Source: Odontesthes bonariensis (lineage: Eukaryota > Chordata > Actinopteri > Atheriniformes > Atherinopsidae). From it: a stretch of DNA of 64,000 nt. Where the stretch lies: positions 10,444,743 through 10,508,742 of the forward strand of contig NC_134510.1 of NCBI RefSeq assembly GCF_027942865.1, read 5' to 3'. Shown one piece after another: positions 14,097 to 25,769 of this stretch. The first letter of the stretch is position 1, and each line of letters opens with the position of its first letter. Made by a program: the position numbers and the translations under genes. The notes beneath the pieces were generated by a model. It saw nothing but the letters and a program-made list of their open reading frames with translations. It was not told the DNA's origin and searched no databases.

Positions 14097-16320
14097 TCTC
14101 CTGGCTGGTAATTACTCTAATGTACAACACCGGCCACACATATGTACATCACACCTGCTAAAAAAAGAAAACAGACGCAAAAGAGATGAGGAATAAGGAG
14201 ATCATGAGCTACAGTGTCCATGTCTAATTAAAAGCATGAGCCGATCAGGCAACACTAGGGTGGGGCTGCAGCCATTTCAACTGAGTCATATGAAATCATG
14301 TGTGCAAAGTCTGATATGATTACTGCATTTATTCAGTGTTTATCGGTGAGACGAGACAGCTGACACAGAAACGCTGTTCAAAGTTTTTAAAAAGAGTGGT
14401 CCATCACTCCTACAGTGCAGTCTCTCAAAAGAAATTTAAAGGACTCCTAAAATCGTTCCAGACACTCGTTTCTTTTTTATGATCACAAAGAATTGATCAT
14501 AGTTTGTCAGCATGGGTAAGTTCTTAAATTACTGCAGGACTCACGATTCCTTCCCTTTATTGGGGTATTCAATACGTAGCTTGGCTTGTTATCCGTACAT
14601 CATGTCCTTAAGTGAGTCAGTACCTCATACCGAACAACTAATGATGCTTCATTTCTTACAGCAAACATCCGGTGAGCAGTTTTAATGTCCTTGCAGTGTG
14701 TCTAAACTAAAACACTTCGGGCTGAATTCTCACTTCCTCTTGCTCAGTCTGCAGGATTACAAGAGAAAAGTCATACATTTCAGCTGACCAATAAATATGA
14801 TCAGCCAAGCAGTAGCGGATTTTTGAGGTACTAAAGGGCTCAAAGAGCCAATATTGCCTACATCCCGACCAGCCTGAATTGTGATGCGGGACGGATCGGA
14901 CACCGTGTTCATGTTTTTATGCCAAATCCAACCCTACCATGTGAATATTGAATAAATTGACTCAGGCAACCCAGTTTTACTATCATCCCACAGTGGTGTA
15001 GCTACTGGTAAGGCCTTCAGCAACTGTGACCTGACGGGTTGTGCATTCAGGGATGCCTTTCAGTATAGTGTGACTTAGGTATGTAAGCTGGTTAGCCTAG
15101 TTAAATTGCATCTGCTTTTCTATCACCAAAAACCTGTGTAGCCTGTCTATTTGGACCTTTGCACCCAACAAGGCATTTCTGCTGAGGAAAACACATCCAC
15201 TTGATGTTCCACCCACTGTAAACCCAAGAGAAAGCCCCAGCACAGCAGAAGTTTCTGAAACACTCAAAAACTAAATCTATCATAAACCGTCTCTTTTCCC
15301 TTCCCATGTTGATGCTTGGTTGGAACTTCAGCAGAGCCTGGTGACCACAAATTTCCTCGTTTTCGGTCACGTGATTTGCTGAGGCGCACATTTACGTTAA
15401 TAAGCAGCTAAACAGGTGTGTAGAGTAATGAAGCGGCTGCCGTGCGTACAGTTAAGACTTGACGTGAGTCTCAGAAGGTTTAAAAAGCAGACACTAAACT
15501 AAGAATTCGGCTGTCGAACAATTAAGTTTCGAGGTCATATAACGGCGTGTGAGAGGCTAGCTTGTGACAGCAACGACTCTGCATCCACTGAGTAACACAA
15601 ACTTTAGTAAGACTATCAACAAGTCAGAGGGGCGGAGCAGGTTCTCATCTGTCTCTTGTGCCACGGTAACCGCTGCGTACATAATTTATCGTTCGGTGGT
15701 GGAAACCTCTACAAACTAAGAAAAAATACTATATACCTTAGCTATTTTCAATGACCTCTCCATAAACAGTTTGTGAAGAAGAGAGATAAACCTGTTTAAA
15801 AATGCTGTTTACAGTCAAGCTAATTAGCTATCTTTTCCCAAGCTAGGTCATCTTATTTCACCTCGAGCAGGTTATGACAACTGGCAGAGCAGGGAAAAGG
15901 AAATCTTACCGTTACAATACCAGCGACTGTCATTCAATCATGTATCCAGCTGAATGAATAAAAACGGCTGACAACGTCAGTAATGTCTTCCAAGCTAGCT
16001 GTTTAGCAGGTTGTTTAAAAGATGGGCCCGGCTCCGGTGTCACCCTTTCATTCAATTCGGGTCCCTTAACAAAAAGACAGACATTAGCTGATTCTATTCT
16101 ACATATTCTTGCTTCTTTTCGAACTGTTCCAGTGTGTGTAAATAAATAGTAGCGAACGCCCAGGGGCTCCCATCACCAGAGATACAAAGCTAAACGATTG
16201 ACAGTTCCCAGACTGCACTGCAGATTAGCTGTACGTCCAACCCAGAGCGTCCAACTGCTCTTCCGCATGGACGTCCTCCCCCTATCCGCTGCCGCCGTGG
16301 AGTCACCCGCCATAACACGG
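14097..16320 (-). promoter_or_regulatory. dop1a: dop1a 5' UTR, first intron and probable promoter
   Basis: The start-codon exon appears to begin at 14157 after a pyrimidine-rich acceptor, giving about 60 nt of leader before the ATG at 14096. A good donor (AACG|GTAAGA) on the minus strand ends a probable non-coding first exon at 15910. The sequence from there to about 16,320 is GC-rich, with CpGs, and is the likely transcription start region. No TATA box is evident. The 1.75-kb leader intron (14158-15909) shows no recognisable gene or repeat; a 96-codon minus-strand frame at 15101-15391 resembles nothing I know. Confidence 0.5.
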
Positions 16321-17520
16321 AAATAGGTGGCTTCGCCTTCAAAATAAAAAATAAATATTTGAATGGTTGAATATTTGAAAAAGTTCGTATTATTTCGTAT
16401 TATTTATTTCGTATATTTCATGAAGAAACTTACTTCACATGTACATATAAATACATATGTATTTTTTGGAAATAACAGATTATTTATTGTAGTTTGAGAA
16501 CCCAATGTATAATACTATGATACATTTTTTTAAATACACAAACATGTTCCTTTAGTAAACATAAAGATAGATCACTGAAAGTTTCTTTGTACTTGAGATG
16601 GGAAAAAATGAGTTTTCTTCTTTCGGAATTGTTTTAACGTGGATTTATTGAATACGTTCTTGGATTCCTGTTGTTTTCTTTGAGTTAAATTCCTCATAAT
16701 ACATAAAGTGACATGCCTTGAGACATGGAATAGTACTCATGGACACAGTAACATACACAGCATGTTTCACTTTACATAAGCAACATGAAAACACACATTA
16801 CAGCATTAAATATGTCAGACAAGATCAGATCTCCAATGTGTGTTTGTGAGCATTATAACTGAGAATAAAACATTTATTGATGATCTCTTTATCTTTTGAA
16901 TTTTATTTAAATCGTCCAAATTTTCTTGAAATATTGAACAGACATTTAGTGAAGCTATATTTTCTCTCAGTTTTTCTCTCCACAGATGACATCATGAAGG
17001 ATGTGTCACATTGTCCATGTTAAAACAAGATTATAAACAATCTAAAGAAAAGAAAACAACATTTAAAATGTTTTGGACTCATATTCTCTCTCAAAAGTGA
17101 AAACATTATACAAAAAGATGTTAAACCATATTTTCTTCTGTAGTTCACTTCCTGTAAAACACTAAAGAACAAACAAGAAGATGGATCACTGAAGGTTTCT
17201 CTATACCTGTGATGGAAAGCAAACACAGTTTTGTTGCTTCATATTTGTTTTAACATCAATTTAACTCAAAAAGGAACTTGAATTTTGCTTTTTTTTCTGT
17301 ATAAACTACTTAAAAAGGAAGAAACTGACACATTTCCACTCAAATTCATATCAACTATAAACAGTAAGTTATCGCCTGACTCTGTCTGAATATTATTCAT
17401 ATATGAGAAGGAGTGGATCAAACCCTGTAAACAACACAGTGAACAAATACAACAACACAATGTTAAAACAAATCTACATGAAAGAAAGTTGAGGAAATCT
17501 CATCTGTTTCACTAATCGTG

Positions 17521-19285
17521 TTTGCTATGGTTGAAAAACTCACAAATCCTCCTAAACAGTCAAACCCAGACCTCCTCTCCACAGAGAAATGCAACGAATT
17601 TGCCAACTTTTTTAGCCAAAAAATTAAACAAAACATTCACGCAACACAGACAAACAAGGTAACTAATCTGTCTCTAAAACCTAGAAATAACTCTGACGTA
17701 ATGTCACAGTTGAAATTTTGTTGATTTAAAAATCCTAGAGGAAACAGTTCGGCATCTGAAATCAACAACTTGCACTCTGGACATAATACCATCCGACTTT
17801 TTAAAAACTGTTTTTACCTCAGTAGAAAGTGATCTCCTACGAATAGTTAACAGCTCACTGGCATCAGGCATTTTTCCCAAGTCACTAAAGACAGCTGCCA
17901 TTAAGCCACTCCTAAAGAAGAGAACTCTAGACGCCTCTATGATGAACAACTACAGACCTGTCTCTAATCTCTCTTTTATATCTAAGATTATTGAGAAAGT
18001 TGTATTTAACCAGCTCAGCGACTTTCTGAATGAAAGTGGAAGTCTTGATAACTTTCAATCAGGCTTCAGACGTCATCACAGCACTGAAACAGCTCTGGTA
18101 AAAGTTTTAAACGACATCAGGTTGAATACTGATTCTGGTAATGTTTCAGTCCTGGTTCTGTTGGACCTCAGTGCTGCGTTTGATACTGTAGATCACAGAA
18201 TCCTGTTGCACAGGCTGGAAAACTGGGTTGGACTTTCTGGAGCGGTCCTTAACTGGTTCAGGTCCTACTTAGAAGGCCGGAGTTATTTTGCTACAATTGG
18301 CAGCTATGAATCTGAGCGAGTGGCCATGACTTGTGGAGTCCCCCAGGGGTCAATTCTTGGACCTCTTCTGTTTAACTTGTATATGCTCCCTTTGGGTCAG
18401 ATATTGCACAGCTTTGACATCAATTATCACAGTTATGCAGATGATACACAACTTTATGTGTCTCTGTCACCGGACGACTGCAGCCCAGCAGACGTACTGT
18501 GTCAGTGTCTGGAGGAAGTAAACACCTGGATGAGAGAGAATTTTTTAAAATTAAATGAAGACAAAACTGAGATCATTCTGTTTGGTAGCAAAGAGAAGAG
18601 GGTCAGCGTTGGTAAATATCTTGAGACTCGGGCCCTTACAATCACTGACCAAGTTCGTAACCTCAGAGTGTTGATAGACTCAGATCTGACTTTCAGAAGC
18701 CACATCAAAGCTGTCACCAAGGCAGCTTTTTACCATCTCAGAAAAATCAACAGAATTAAAGGTTTCCTCTCCCAAAAAGACCAGGAGAAACTCATCCATG
18801 CATTCATCTCCAGTAGACTCCATTACTGTAACGCTCTTTTAACTGGACTTCCCAAAAAGAGCATTAAACATCTGCAGCTCATCCAGAACGCTGCTGCTAG
18901 AGTTTTAACCCGGACTAAGAGATCTGAACACATCACACCAGTTTTAAAATCTTTACACTGGCTTCCAGTCAGTCACAGAATAGATTTTAAAAGCCTGCTG
19001 ATGGTTTACTAATCCCAGAACGGTTTAGGCCCAAAATACATCTGTGATATGTTCAGAGAATATAAACCTAGCAGAGCTCTTAGATCCAAGGACTCAGGTC
19101 AGCTGGTCCAGCCCAGAGTCCAGACTAAACATGGAGAAGCAGCATTTAGCTGTTATGCTGCAAACAAGTGGAACAAACTGCCAGTGGAGATTAAACTTTC
19201 ACCAAATGTAGACATTTTTAAATCCAGGTTAAAAACATTTCTGTTCTCATGTGTCTATGCATGTAATCTGCACGATATCTTTTAA
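17521..19285 (+). pseudogene. L2 LINE reverse transcriptase (broken)
   Basis: Frame 17,939-19,012 encodes a recognisable reverse transcriptase: NNYRPVSNLS entry motif, LLDLSAAFDTVDH, GVPQGSILGPLLFNLY and the catalytic YADDTQLY at about 18,435. The frame continues after an in-frame TAA (19,010-19,012) to 19,285 with the usual C-terminal block (RALRSKDSGQL, WNKLPVEIK, FKSRLKTFLF). The sister copy at 37,966-38,229 has Lys (AAA) at the TAA position, so this is a single nonsense change. The upstream piece (17,521-17,724) is in another frame, so there is also a frameshift. The element cannot make a full protein. Confidence 0.88.
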
Positions 19286-19471
19286 TTTATCTGGACTGTT
19301 GCTTGTTTTTGAATTTATTTAAATTGTTTTATTTGTTTTTCTTTATATTCTTTTATGTATTTTTAATGCTTCTTCCACTCCCTGCTGCAATGCTTTTATT
19401 TTATGTAAAGCACTTTGAATTGTTTTGTACATGAAATGTGCTACAAATACATTTGATTTGATTTGATTTGA
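17521..19471 (+). mobile_element. L2-type LINE, 5'-truncated
   Basis: The body interrupts the 7SL flank exactly between ...CACTAATCGTG and TAAAAGCTC, as shown by the uninterrupted copy at about 21,366. It ends in short TTTGA repeats (19,452-19,471), a typical L2-clade tail. Only the reverse transcriptase half is present; the endonuclease domain is missing. Confidence 0.85.
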
Positions 19472-19714
19472 TAAAAGCTCAATTATAAAATGATGAAGCT
19501 CAAAGGGAAACATGAAACTGTACAAATGGAACACAGAGATTCTCCTGTATGGATGCTGCTCCATTCATCAAGTTTCCAAAAACTGAGCTGGGATTTTCTG
19601 CAGGAATGAAAACGATCCAAACACTTGTCAGTCTTTGCTGCTCGATGCCGCTGTTGTGTTTGATGACATCACCATGTTGACAAGCTGAAAGTCTGATAAA
19701 CGTGAGAGTCTCTC

Positions 19715-20012
19715 GCTGGGTGCTGTGGCGCGCGCCTGTAATCCAAGCTACCGGGAGGCTGAGGCTGGAGGATCGCTTGGGCTCAGGAGCTCTGAGCTGC
19801 AGTGGGCTATGCCGATCGGGTGTCCGCACTAAGCTCGGTACGGATATGGTGCTCCTGGGGGAGCCCGGGACCACCAGGTCGTCTAAGGAGGGGAGAACAG
19901 GCCCAGGTCGGAAACGGAGCAGGTCAAAGCCCCCGTGCCGCTCAGTAGTGGGATCGCACCTGTGATTAGACGCAGCAGTGCAGCCTGAGTCATACAGCGG
20001 GACCCAGTCTTT
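19715..20012 (+). ncRNA. rn7sl: 7SL / SRP RNA, full length
   Basis: The ~298-nt sequence aligns end to end with vertebrate 7SL RNA, the scaffold of the signal recognition particle that halts and targets secretory ribosomes to the ER. It starts GCTGGGTGCTGTGGCGCG, keeps the GGGAGGCTGAGG Alu-domain segment, GCCGATCGGGTGTCCGCACT, the helix-6 GGGACCACCAGG loop, and the helix-8 CCAGGTCGGAAACGGAGCAG symmetric loop, and ends in a pol III TTTTT terminator at 20,010-20,014. The upstream region, shared with the other full copies, has a CRE-like TGATGACATCA near -55 and an A/T-rich GATAAAC near -20, comparable in placement to known 7SL upstream elements. The first bases differ from the two minus-strand copies (GCTGGG against GCCGGG). 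It could be a functional gene or a recent pseudocopy. Confidence 0.9.
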
Positions 20013-21580
20013 TTACACTCTTTGTTCTCTCCAACAAAATACTGGGACAACACACACGCTCCAACATCACCTCTTTACACGTTACAGCAGTTTCTCTATC
20101 TTCTCTTTTCCACTGAAAAGCACAGCTGTTTCTTGGACCTACAGCGCCCCCACCTGGAGAAGACGAGCAATGACCATCAGCCACATCACTCACCGCTGCT
20201 TCACAGATACACTCTGCTCCATCACTCATTCAATCAAGCTGCTGCTGTCACATCACACACACTTTGAGGAGACTTTTACTGCTTTGATTAATTGAATACG
20301 TCCACAGAGATTCTTTTGGGGTGACAATGAGACACACACAACATAAATATGCAAACATTTTAGACTGTCTATCGTGTGACCTTCTCTACAGTTCTTGGAT
20401 GTTTGTTAGATTGTAATATCAGCACTTGACATCTCCGAGTGTGTGCAACACTCAGACTATAAGACAGTGATGCAGATGAACTGCAAGAATTCTTACTGTT
20501 AAACAGCAGAAGTGTAAAGTGAAACATGCTGTGTGTGTTACTGCTCATGAGTATTATTTCATGTCTTCTGCTGTGACAGAGGTCGTAATAATTCTGTGAA
20601 TTACAACATTCGCTTTGCTCCAATCGTGCAGTTGTGTGGCATCATCACACTTCCACTGATTTTTATTTGAAAATGTGACATGTGGTTTTATCACAAGTGC
20701 TTCTACTTCTGCTCAGTTAACATGTTAAACATGATCTTTTTAAAACTACCTGATGTGTAATTTAAAGTGTGCGTTCTTTATCTCAACAGTTAGGTGTTAG
20801 AAATGAGCAGTTTCTCCTCTCTCAGGTAGATGTGGTATTTATCAAAATCCCTTCCTATAATTGTACATTTTAGTTAATAGAGTCAAATAATCTGAGATGG
20901 AGACAGGATTCTAAATTGTTAGTGTTGCTGGGTTTCAGGGTGAGAAATGAATTACACGTTAAAATGAAATGAGGGCTGAGTCTTTGTACTGACGAACAGA
21001 ACTGGGAGTTCTATAGTTCACTTCCTGAAAAATACTAAAGAACAAACATGAAGATGGATCACTGAAGGTTTCTTTATACCTGTAATGGAAAACAAACACA
21101 GTTTTGTTGCTTCATATTTGTTTTATCATCAATTTAACTGAAAAAAGAAGATTTTTTTTTCTGTATAAGATACTTAAAAAGAAAGAAACTGAAACATTTC
21201 CACTCAAATTCATATAAACTATAAACTGTAAGTTATCGTCTGACTCTGTCTGAATATTATTCATGTAAGAGAAGGAGTGGATCAAACACTGTAAACAAAT
21301 ACAACACCACAATGTTAAAACATATTTTCATGAAAGACAGTTGAGGAAATCTCATCTGTTTCACTCATCGTGTAAAAGTTCTATTATAAAATGATGAAGC
21401 TCAAAGGGAAACATGAAACTGTACAAATGGAACACAGAGATTCTCCTGTATGGATGCTGCTCCATTCATCAAGTTTCCAAAAACTGAGCTGGGATTTTCT
21501 GCAGGAATGAAAACGATCCAAACACTTGTCAGTCTTTGCCACTCGATGCCGCTGTAGTGTTTGATGACATCAAAATGTCA

Positions 21581-21668
21581 TCAGGAGCTCTGAGCTGCAG
21601 TGGGCTATGCCGATCGGGTGTCCGCACTAAGCTTGGTACCGACATGGTGCTCCTGGGGGAACCCGGGA
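21581..21668 (+). pseudogene. 7SL RNA fragment
   Basis: Starting TCAGGAGCTCTGAGCTGCAG and ending at CCCGGGA, this is about 88 nt from the middle of 7SL. The 5' Alu-domain start, the S-domain 3' part and the terminator are all missing, so it cannot be a working SRP RNA. Its upstream flank is that of the repeat unit. Confidence 0.85.
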
Positions 21669-21954
21669 TTGGGGATAGCTACAGTTTATTATATCAAGCA
21701 AATGTGATTTATATCAAAAGGAAGTCAAAAGGAAGAAAAGATGACTGAGATATTATCTGTAGAGGTGTCGGAAAATACCGACGTTCAGTCAGTGACATTA
21801 AAGCCAGTGAATTTGGATATATTTGAGCAGTTGAAGTGTTGAAGAGATGCAAAGTTTTACATAGTGACTAATTACAGAAAGCGTTGGATTAATTGAGCTT
21901 CTTTAAAAGTGCTCGTTGCTCTGTTGTTTGTTCACGAAGCGTTTTTACTTCATA

Positions 21955-22225
21955 TACATCACATCTGGAACACTCAGTGTATTTAAGTCCAGGTTGAACA
22001 CACACCTATTTTCAGCTGCATTTGAACAAAGCTCCAAATCTGAAGCTTCACTTTCAAAACTTAATCATATTTTAACTATTGTTCTTCTTTCTTTCTTTCT
22101 TTCTTTCTTTTTTATTTAAAATATAAATCCTGCTTTTTATTTCTACTGTTTAAATGTCTCTGTAAAGCACTTTGAATCGCCTTGTTGTTGGATTCTGCTG
22201 CACAAATAAACTTGCCTTGCCTTAT
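21955..22225 (+). mobile_element. LINE 3' end relic
   Basis: A short coding remnant (TLSVFKSRLNTHLFSAAF) is followed by a (TTTC)n tract and the fish LINE tail motif CTGTAAAGCACTTTGAATCG ... AATAAACTTGCCTTGCC. Only the last ~270 nt of an element are present. Confidence 0.65.
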
Positions 22226-22281
22226 ATTTCATGCTGACACACAGGGGCAGCCCAACTGTATGAAACTCGGGGTCAGAGGTC

Positions 22282-22404
22282 ATGGGTTCTGCGGTGGAAA
22301 GGACAGACGAGCACGTCAGGGAGTACCTGATCTACCGCGGCTTCACCAGCACGCTGAAACACCTCGACAGTAAAATCAAAACCGACAAGGAGAGGGGCTT
22401 CCGG
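22282..22404 (+). CDS. wdr91: WDR91 first coding exon (rest not found)
   Basis: ATG in a reasonable context opens 41 codons, [20 protein letters not shown] followed by [20 protein letters not shown] and R, then a GT donor (CGG|GTACGG). This matches the conserved N terminus of WDR91, a Rab7/Beclin-1-linked regulator of early-to-late endosome conversion, up to the point where the vertebrate protein continues with VDKIVDQL. No exon encoding that continuation, nor any of the C-terminal WD repeats, is visible downstream before the opposite-strand tubulin gene, about 5.8 kb away. So this is either the first exon of a gene whose remainder is displaced or lost, or a duplicated exon fragment. The donor sits 17 nt before a transposon. 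Confidence 0.7.
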
Positions 22405-22467
22405 GTACGGACAGAGATACGTTAAAGGGACAGTTCGCATCTTTTGACATGGCTGTATGACATCCCA

Positions 22468-23553
22468 TACTAATTCAATTCAATTCAATTCAATTCAATT
22501 CAATTCAATTCATTTTTATTTATATAGCGCCAAATACAACAAATGTCATCTCAAGGCATGATCAAAGGATATCTGTTGGAACAGGGAAACACGAGTTAAT
22601 GACCACAATAATGTCACATATACATAAAGAGAGTAAAGTGAGGAAAGGTGTGACAGATGAGGCCCCCCAGCAGTCTAGGCCTATAGCAGCTTAACTATGG
22701 GATGTTTCAGGATCACCTGAGCCATCCCTAACTATAAGCTTTATCAAAAAGGAAAGTTTTAAGCCTGGTCTTAAAAGTGGAAAGGGTGTCTGCTTCCCGG
22801 ACATTTACTGGCAGCTTATTCCACAAGAGAGGGGCCTGATAACTGAAGGCTCTGCCTCCCATTCTACTTTTAGAAACTCTGGGAACCTCAAGTAAACCTG
22901 CAGTTTGGGAACGAAGTGCTCTGTTAGGAAAATATCTTACAATGAGATCTTTAAGATATGATGGAGCTCGGTCATTAAGAGCTTTATATGTAAGGAGAGG
23001 AATCTTAAATTCTATTCTGAATTTAACAGGGAGCCAATGAAGAGAAGCTAAAACTGGAGAAATATGATCTCTCCTGTTAGATCTCATCAGAACTCTGGCT
23101 GCAGCATTTTGGATCAGCTGAAGGCTTTTCAGAGAATATGTGGGACAGCCCAATAATAAAGAATTACAGTAGTCCAATCTTGAAGTGACAAATGCATAGA
23201 CTAGTTTTTCTGCATCACTCTGAGACAAGATGTTCCTGATTTTAACAATATTACAAAGGTGAAAGAAGGCAGTCCTAGAAACCTGTTTTATATGCGAGGT
23301 TTTATAGATAAGTACAGCTGAGTATCATCAGCATAGCAATGGAAATTTATGCCATGCTGTCTAATAATGTTACCTAATGGAAGCATGTATAAAGTGAAAA
23401 GAATCGGTCCAAGCACAGAACCCTGAGGAACTCCATGACTTACTCTGGTGTGTGAGGAATATTCTTCATTTACAAGAACAAACTGAAATCTATCAGATGA
23501 ATATGACTTAAACCAGCCTAATGCAGTTCCTTTAATCCCAATAACATGTTGAA
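22468..23553 (-). mobile_element. L2-type LINE 3' fragment
   Basis: Read on minus, the fragment encodes the end of a reverse transcriptase: [29 protein letters not shown] (near 23,320), then, after a disruption, a 166-codon frame (23,228-22,728) with SRLDYCNSLL, LHWLPV, YKALND and FKTRLKTFLF. It ends in an (AATTC)n tail at 22,468-22,512. It belongs to a subfamily different from the 17.5-kb element. Confidence 0.85.
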
Positions 23554-23561
23554 GTCACTAA

Positions 23562-23974
23562 TGTAACCGGTATGACACCTCTGTGTTGTGTTAAGGTTAG
23601 AACGAATAGAGACCACACTGCTGCTCTTTCGAAGGTCTTTATTTTCCTCAACCTTTCCTCACCGAACATCAGAAAAAAGAGCACCGCGATTACAATGACG
23701 CAAACATTAGCACAAAAAAGTAAAACATGGAGCATACCTGACAAAATAAAATGTCAAATATAAAAGACAAAATGGGAGCTCACCTTTCCTCACCAAACAT
23801 CAGAAAAAAATAGGAAGAGTTTAGGCGGGACCGTGTCTTTTGTCGCGAATGTTGCTCTCCCATAAAAGAATGTACAGAAACAGAAAGAGAAAAAAGTTCA
23901 ACCTGACTCGTCTTGTCAGGTTAAAAACAATAATTTTGTGGAATTATACACAAGCCAAATTAAGGATTGTTACA
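23562..23974. mobile_element. Possible solo LTR
   Basis: The 413-bp segment begins TGTAAC and ends GTTACA, a perfect 6-bp inverted TG...CA terminus, and contains AATAAA signals. The flanks CTAA and CTAG are only an approximate target duplication. It lies between the L2 fragment and the resumed MITE. Confidence 0.35.
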
Positions 23975-24295
23975 CTAGCAATATCATTTATGAACATTTT
24001 CTTACCCCCTGCGGCATCCTGTGAGCCGAGTTCCAGCCTCGTTTTGGTGTTGACGAAGGTAGTCCGGCTAGTTGGCTGGGGTTTAAAAAATAAAGCGTTT
24101 TGCTTCTCAAAACAATATGCGTTCAAAAGAGTAATACATTTGCATCACAAAATCGTTCTCCAGAAAAAGTCAGACCTCACAATCGCAGTGATACGAAGGG
24201 AGAGAAAATAGGGCCAAGCGATTGTGAGGTCTGACTTTTTCCTGGAGAACAATTTTGTGATGCAAATGTATTACTCTTTTGAACACATATTGTTT

Positions 24296-24432
24296 TCAAT
24301 TCAATTCATTTTTATTTATGTAGCGCCAAATAAAACAAATGTTATCTCAAGGCACTTAAATGATAAAGTCCAATTGAAGCCAATTGGAATTTAATTCATT
24401 GTAATCATAATTATTTACAAAATAATCCAATT
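24296..24432 (-). mobile_element. Short L2 tail inserted in MITE arm
   Basis: CAATTCAATTCATTTTTATTTATGTAGCGCC at its left edge matches the 3' end of the 22.5-kb L2 fragment; the MITE arm resumes with GAGAAGCAAAACGC after it. Confidence 0.6.
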
Positions 24433-24617
24433 TGAGAAGCAAAACGCTTTATTTTTTAAACCCCTGCCAACTAGCCGGACTACCTTCATCAACACCAAAA
24501 CTCGCCTGAAACTCGGCTCACAGGACGCAGCAGGGGGTAAGAAAATGTTCAGAAATGATGTTGCTGATATGGGATGTCATACAGCTTCATGTCAAAAGAG
24601 GCGAAATATACCTTTAA

Positions 24618-25287
24618 CTTAAACAGAATCCTTACGGCTGATTTGACCTACAGCCTTCTTTCATACCATGTTATTCCCATGACGGAGCACATAATTACTA
24701 TAATTACTACATAATCAACTTCTAAACAAATTCAAAGCTTTGAATGAATGAATTTATTTATCTTATTTAATAGTTGAAGAATAAAAAAACAAGTTAAACT
24801 TGTTAAGATTAAGCGCCTTATTCACATGTGTTTGGGCTAAAAATGGCTTCATCCTGCTGTGATTTGTTGTGTTCGTGCTGTGGAAACTCCTCGATCAGCG
24901 AGTCAAAGGGCTGCTTCTCATTCAGCCTCATGCTTTACCGTCCTGTTGGAGGTTCGCTCTTTTCTCCTGAAGCTCGGTGAGGTTTTCCCTGCGTCTGCCG
25001 CTTCAGATCGCAGAGGAAGTTGCTCCTGCTGCAGGCCTGCGGTGAGGCGGTGACGCCACGGAGCCGCCGGCTGCGCTCAGAGGCTGCGTTGGCTTCCTGT
25101 TGATCAGCGGCTGAGGCACGGCTCACTCTGAGGCTGAAGCTTTACTTTCAGTTTGGCTGGTAGTGACTCATCAGTTCCAGTAAGGAAACGAGTCAGCGGG
25201 TCAACTTAGTGGAAGAGCAGCAGCACCCTGCTTCGGCCTCCACAGGCTCCATCTTTGCAGGGCAGCCATGGCTAGATTTACGCCCTT
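24618..25287. other. Unassigned spacer with a GC-rich block
   Basis: The 24,860-25,150 part is moderately GC-rich and reads open for short distances on both strands, but no frame resembles a known protein and no convincing exon pair is visible. Confidence 0.3.
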
Positions 25288-25769
25288 GGGGCCTGATAAC
25301 TGAAGGCTCTGCCTCCCAAACTAGCAGCTGGTTCCACAGAGAGGGGCCTGATAACTGAAGGCTCTGCCTCCCAAACTGGCAGCTGGTTCCACAGAGAGGG
25401 GCCTGATAACTGAAGGCTCTGCCTCCCAAACTGGCAGCCGGTTCCACAGAGAGGGGCCTTATAACTGAAGGCTCTGCCTCCAAACTGGCAGCTGGTTCCA
25501 CAGAGAGGGGCCTGATAACTGAAGGCTCTGCCTCCCAAACTGGCAGCTGGTTCCACAGAGAGGGGCCTGATAACTGAAGGCTCTGCCTCCCAAACTAGCA
25601 GCTGGTTCCATAGAGAGGGGCCTGATAACTGAAGGCTCTGCCTCCCAAACTAGCAGCTGGTTCCACAGAGAGGGACCTGATAACTGAAGGCTCTGCCTCC
25701 TCCCAAACTGGCAGCTGGTTCCACAGAGAGGGGCCTGATAACTGAAGGCTCTGCCTCCCATTCTACTTT
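25288..25769. repeat. 55-bp minisatellite derived from L2 coding sequence
   Basis: About 8.7 tandem copies of a unit beginning GGGGCCTGATAACTGAAGGC and continuing through TCTGCCTCCCAAACTGGCAG. Single units are 54 or 58 bp. The unit is the complement of an L2 segment coding for GGRAFSYQAPLLWNKLP, seen intact at about 22,805-22,865. The last unit ends in CCCATTCTACTTT, the L2 sequence normally next to it. The 55-bp period shifts the frame every unit, so the long Gly/Ser-rich frames here are not proteins. Confidence 0.93.

Larger units (their letters stand above)
16690..21700 (+). repeat. 7SL RNA repeat cluster, left locus
   Basis: Sequence on both sides of the 7SL gene at 19,715 recurs. The block before it (about 17,130-17,520 plus 19,472-19,714) is repeated at 20,990-21,580 in front of a second, partial 7SL, and a diverged part of the downstream flank appears inverted at about 16,715-16,780. 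After removing the L2 insertion the tandem period is about 1.9 kb. The same unit reappears at 49.4-51 kb and, inverted, at 54.1-57.9 kb. Conservation well outside the RNA argues for DNA-level duplication rather than retroposition. The stretch 16,320-16,690 shows nothing recognisable. Confidence 0.8.
22422..24617. mobile_element. piggyBac-like MITE split by later insertions
   Basis: The element is bounded by TTAA and has the family ends AAAGGGACAGTTCGCATCTTTTG on the left and the complementary AAAAGAGGCGAAATATACCT on the right. Comparison with the copies at 26,674 and 44,894 shows its left arm broken at about 22,468 by an L2 fragment plus a possible LTR, with the arm resuming at about 23,975. 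A second short L2 tail sits in the right arm (24,296-24,432). Confidence 0.75.

Noticed and set aside
15101..15391. 96-codon minus-strand frame in the dop1a leader intron
   Set aside because: No recognisable domain, no start context or splice support, and atypical composition.
19715..20012. Alu-like SINE interpretation of the 7SL sequence
   Set aside because: The sequence includes the full S domain, has no poly(A) tail or target duplication, and its flanks are duplicated with it, so a gene duplication fits better.
25193..25761. Several ~100-codon frames with repeated GGRAFSYQAP-like sequence
   Set aside because: They are products of the 55-bp minisatellite read in successive frames; the motif is L2-derived and the period is not a multiple of three.
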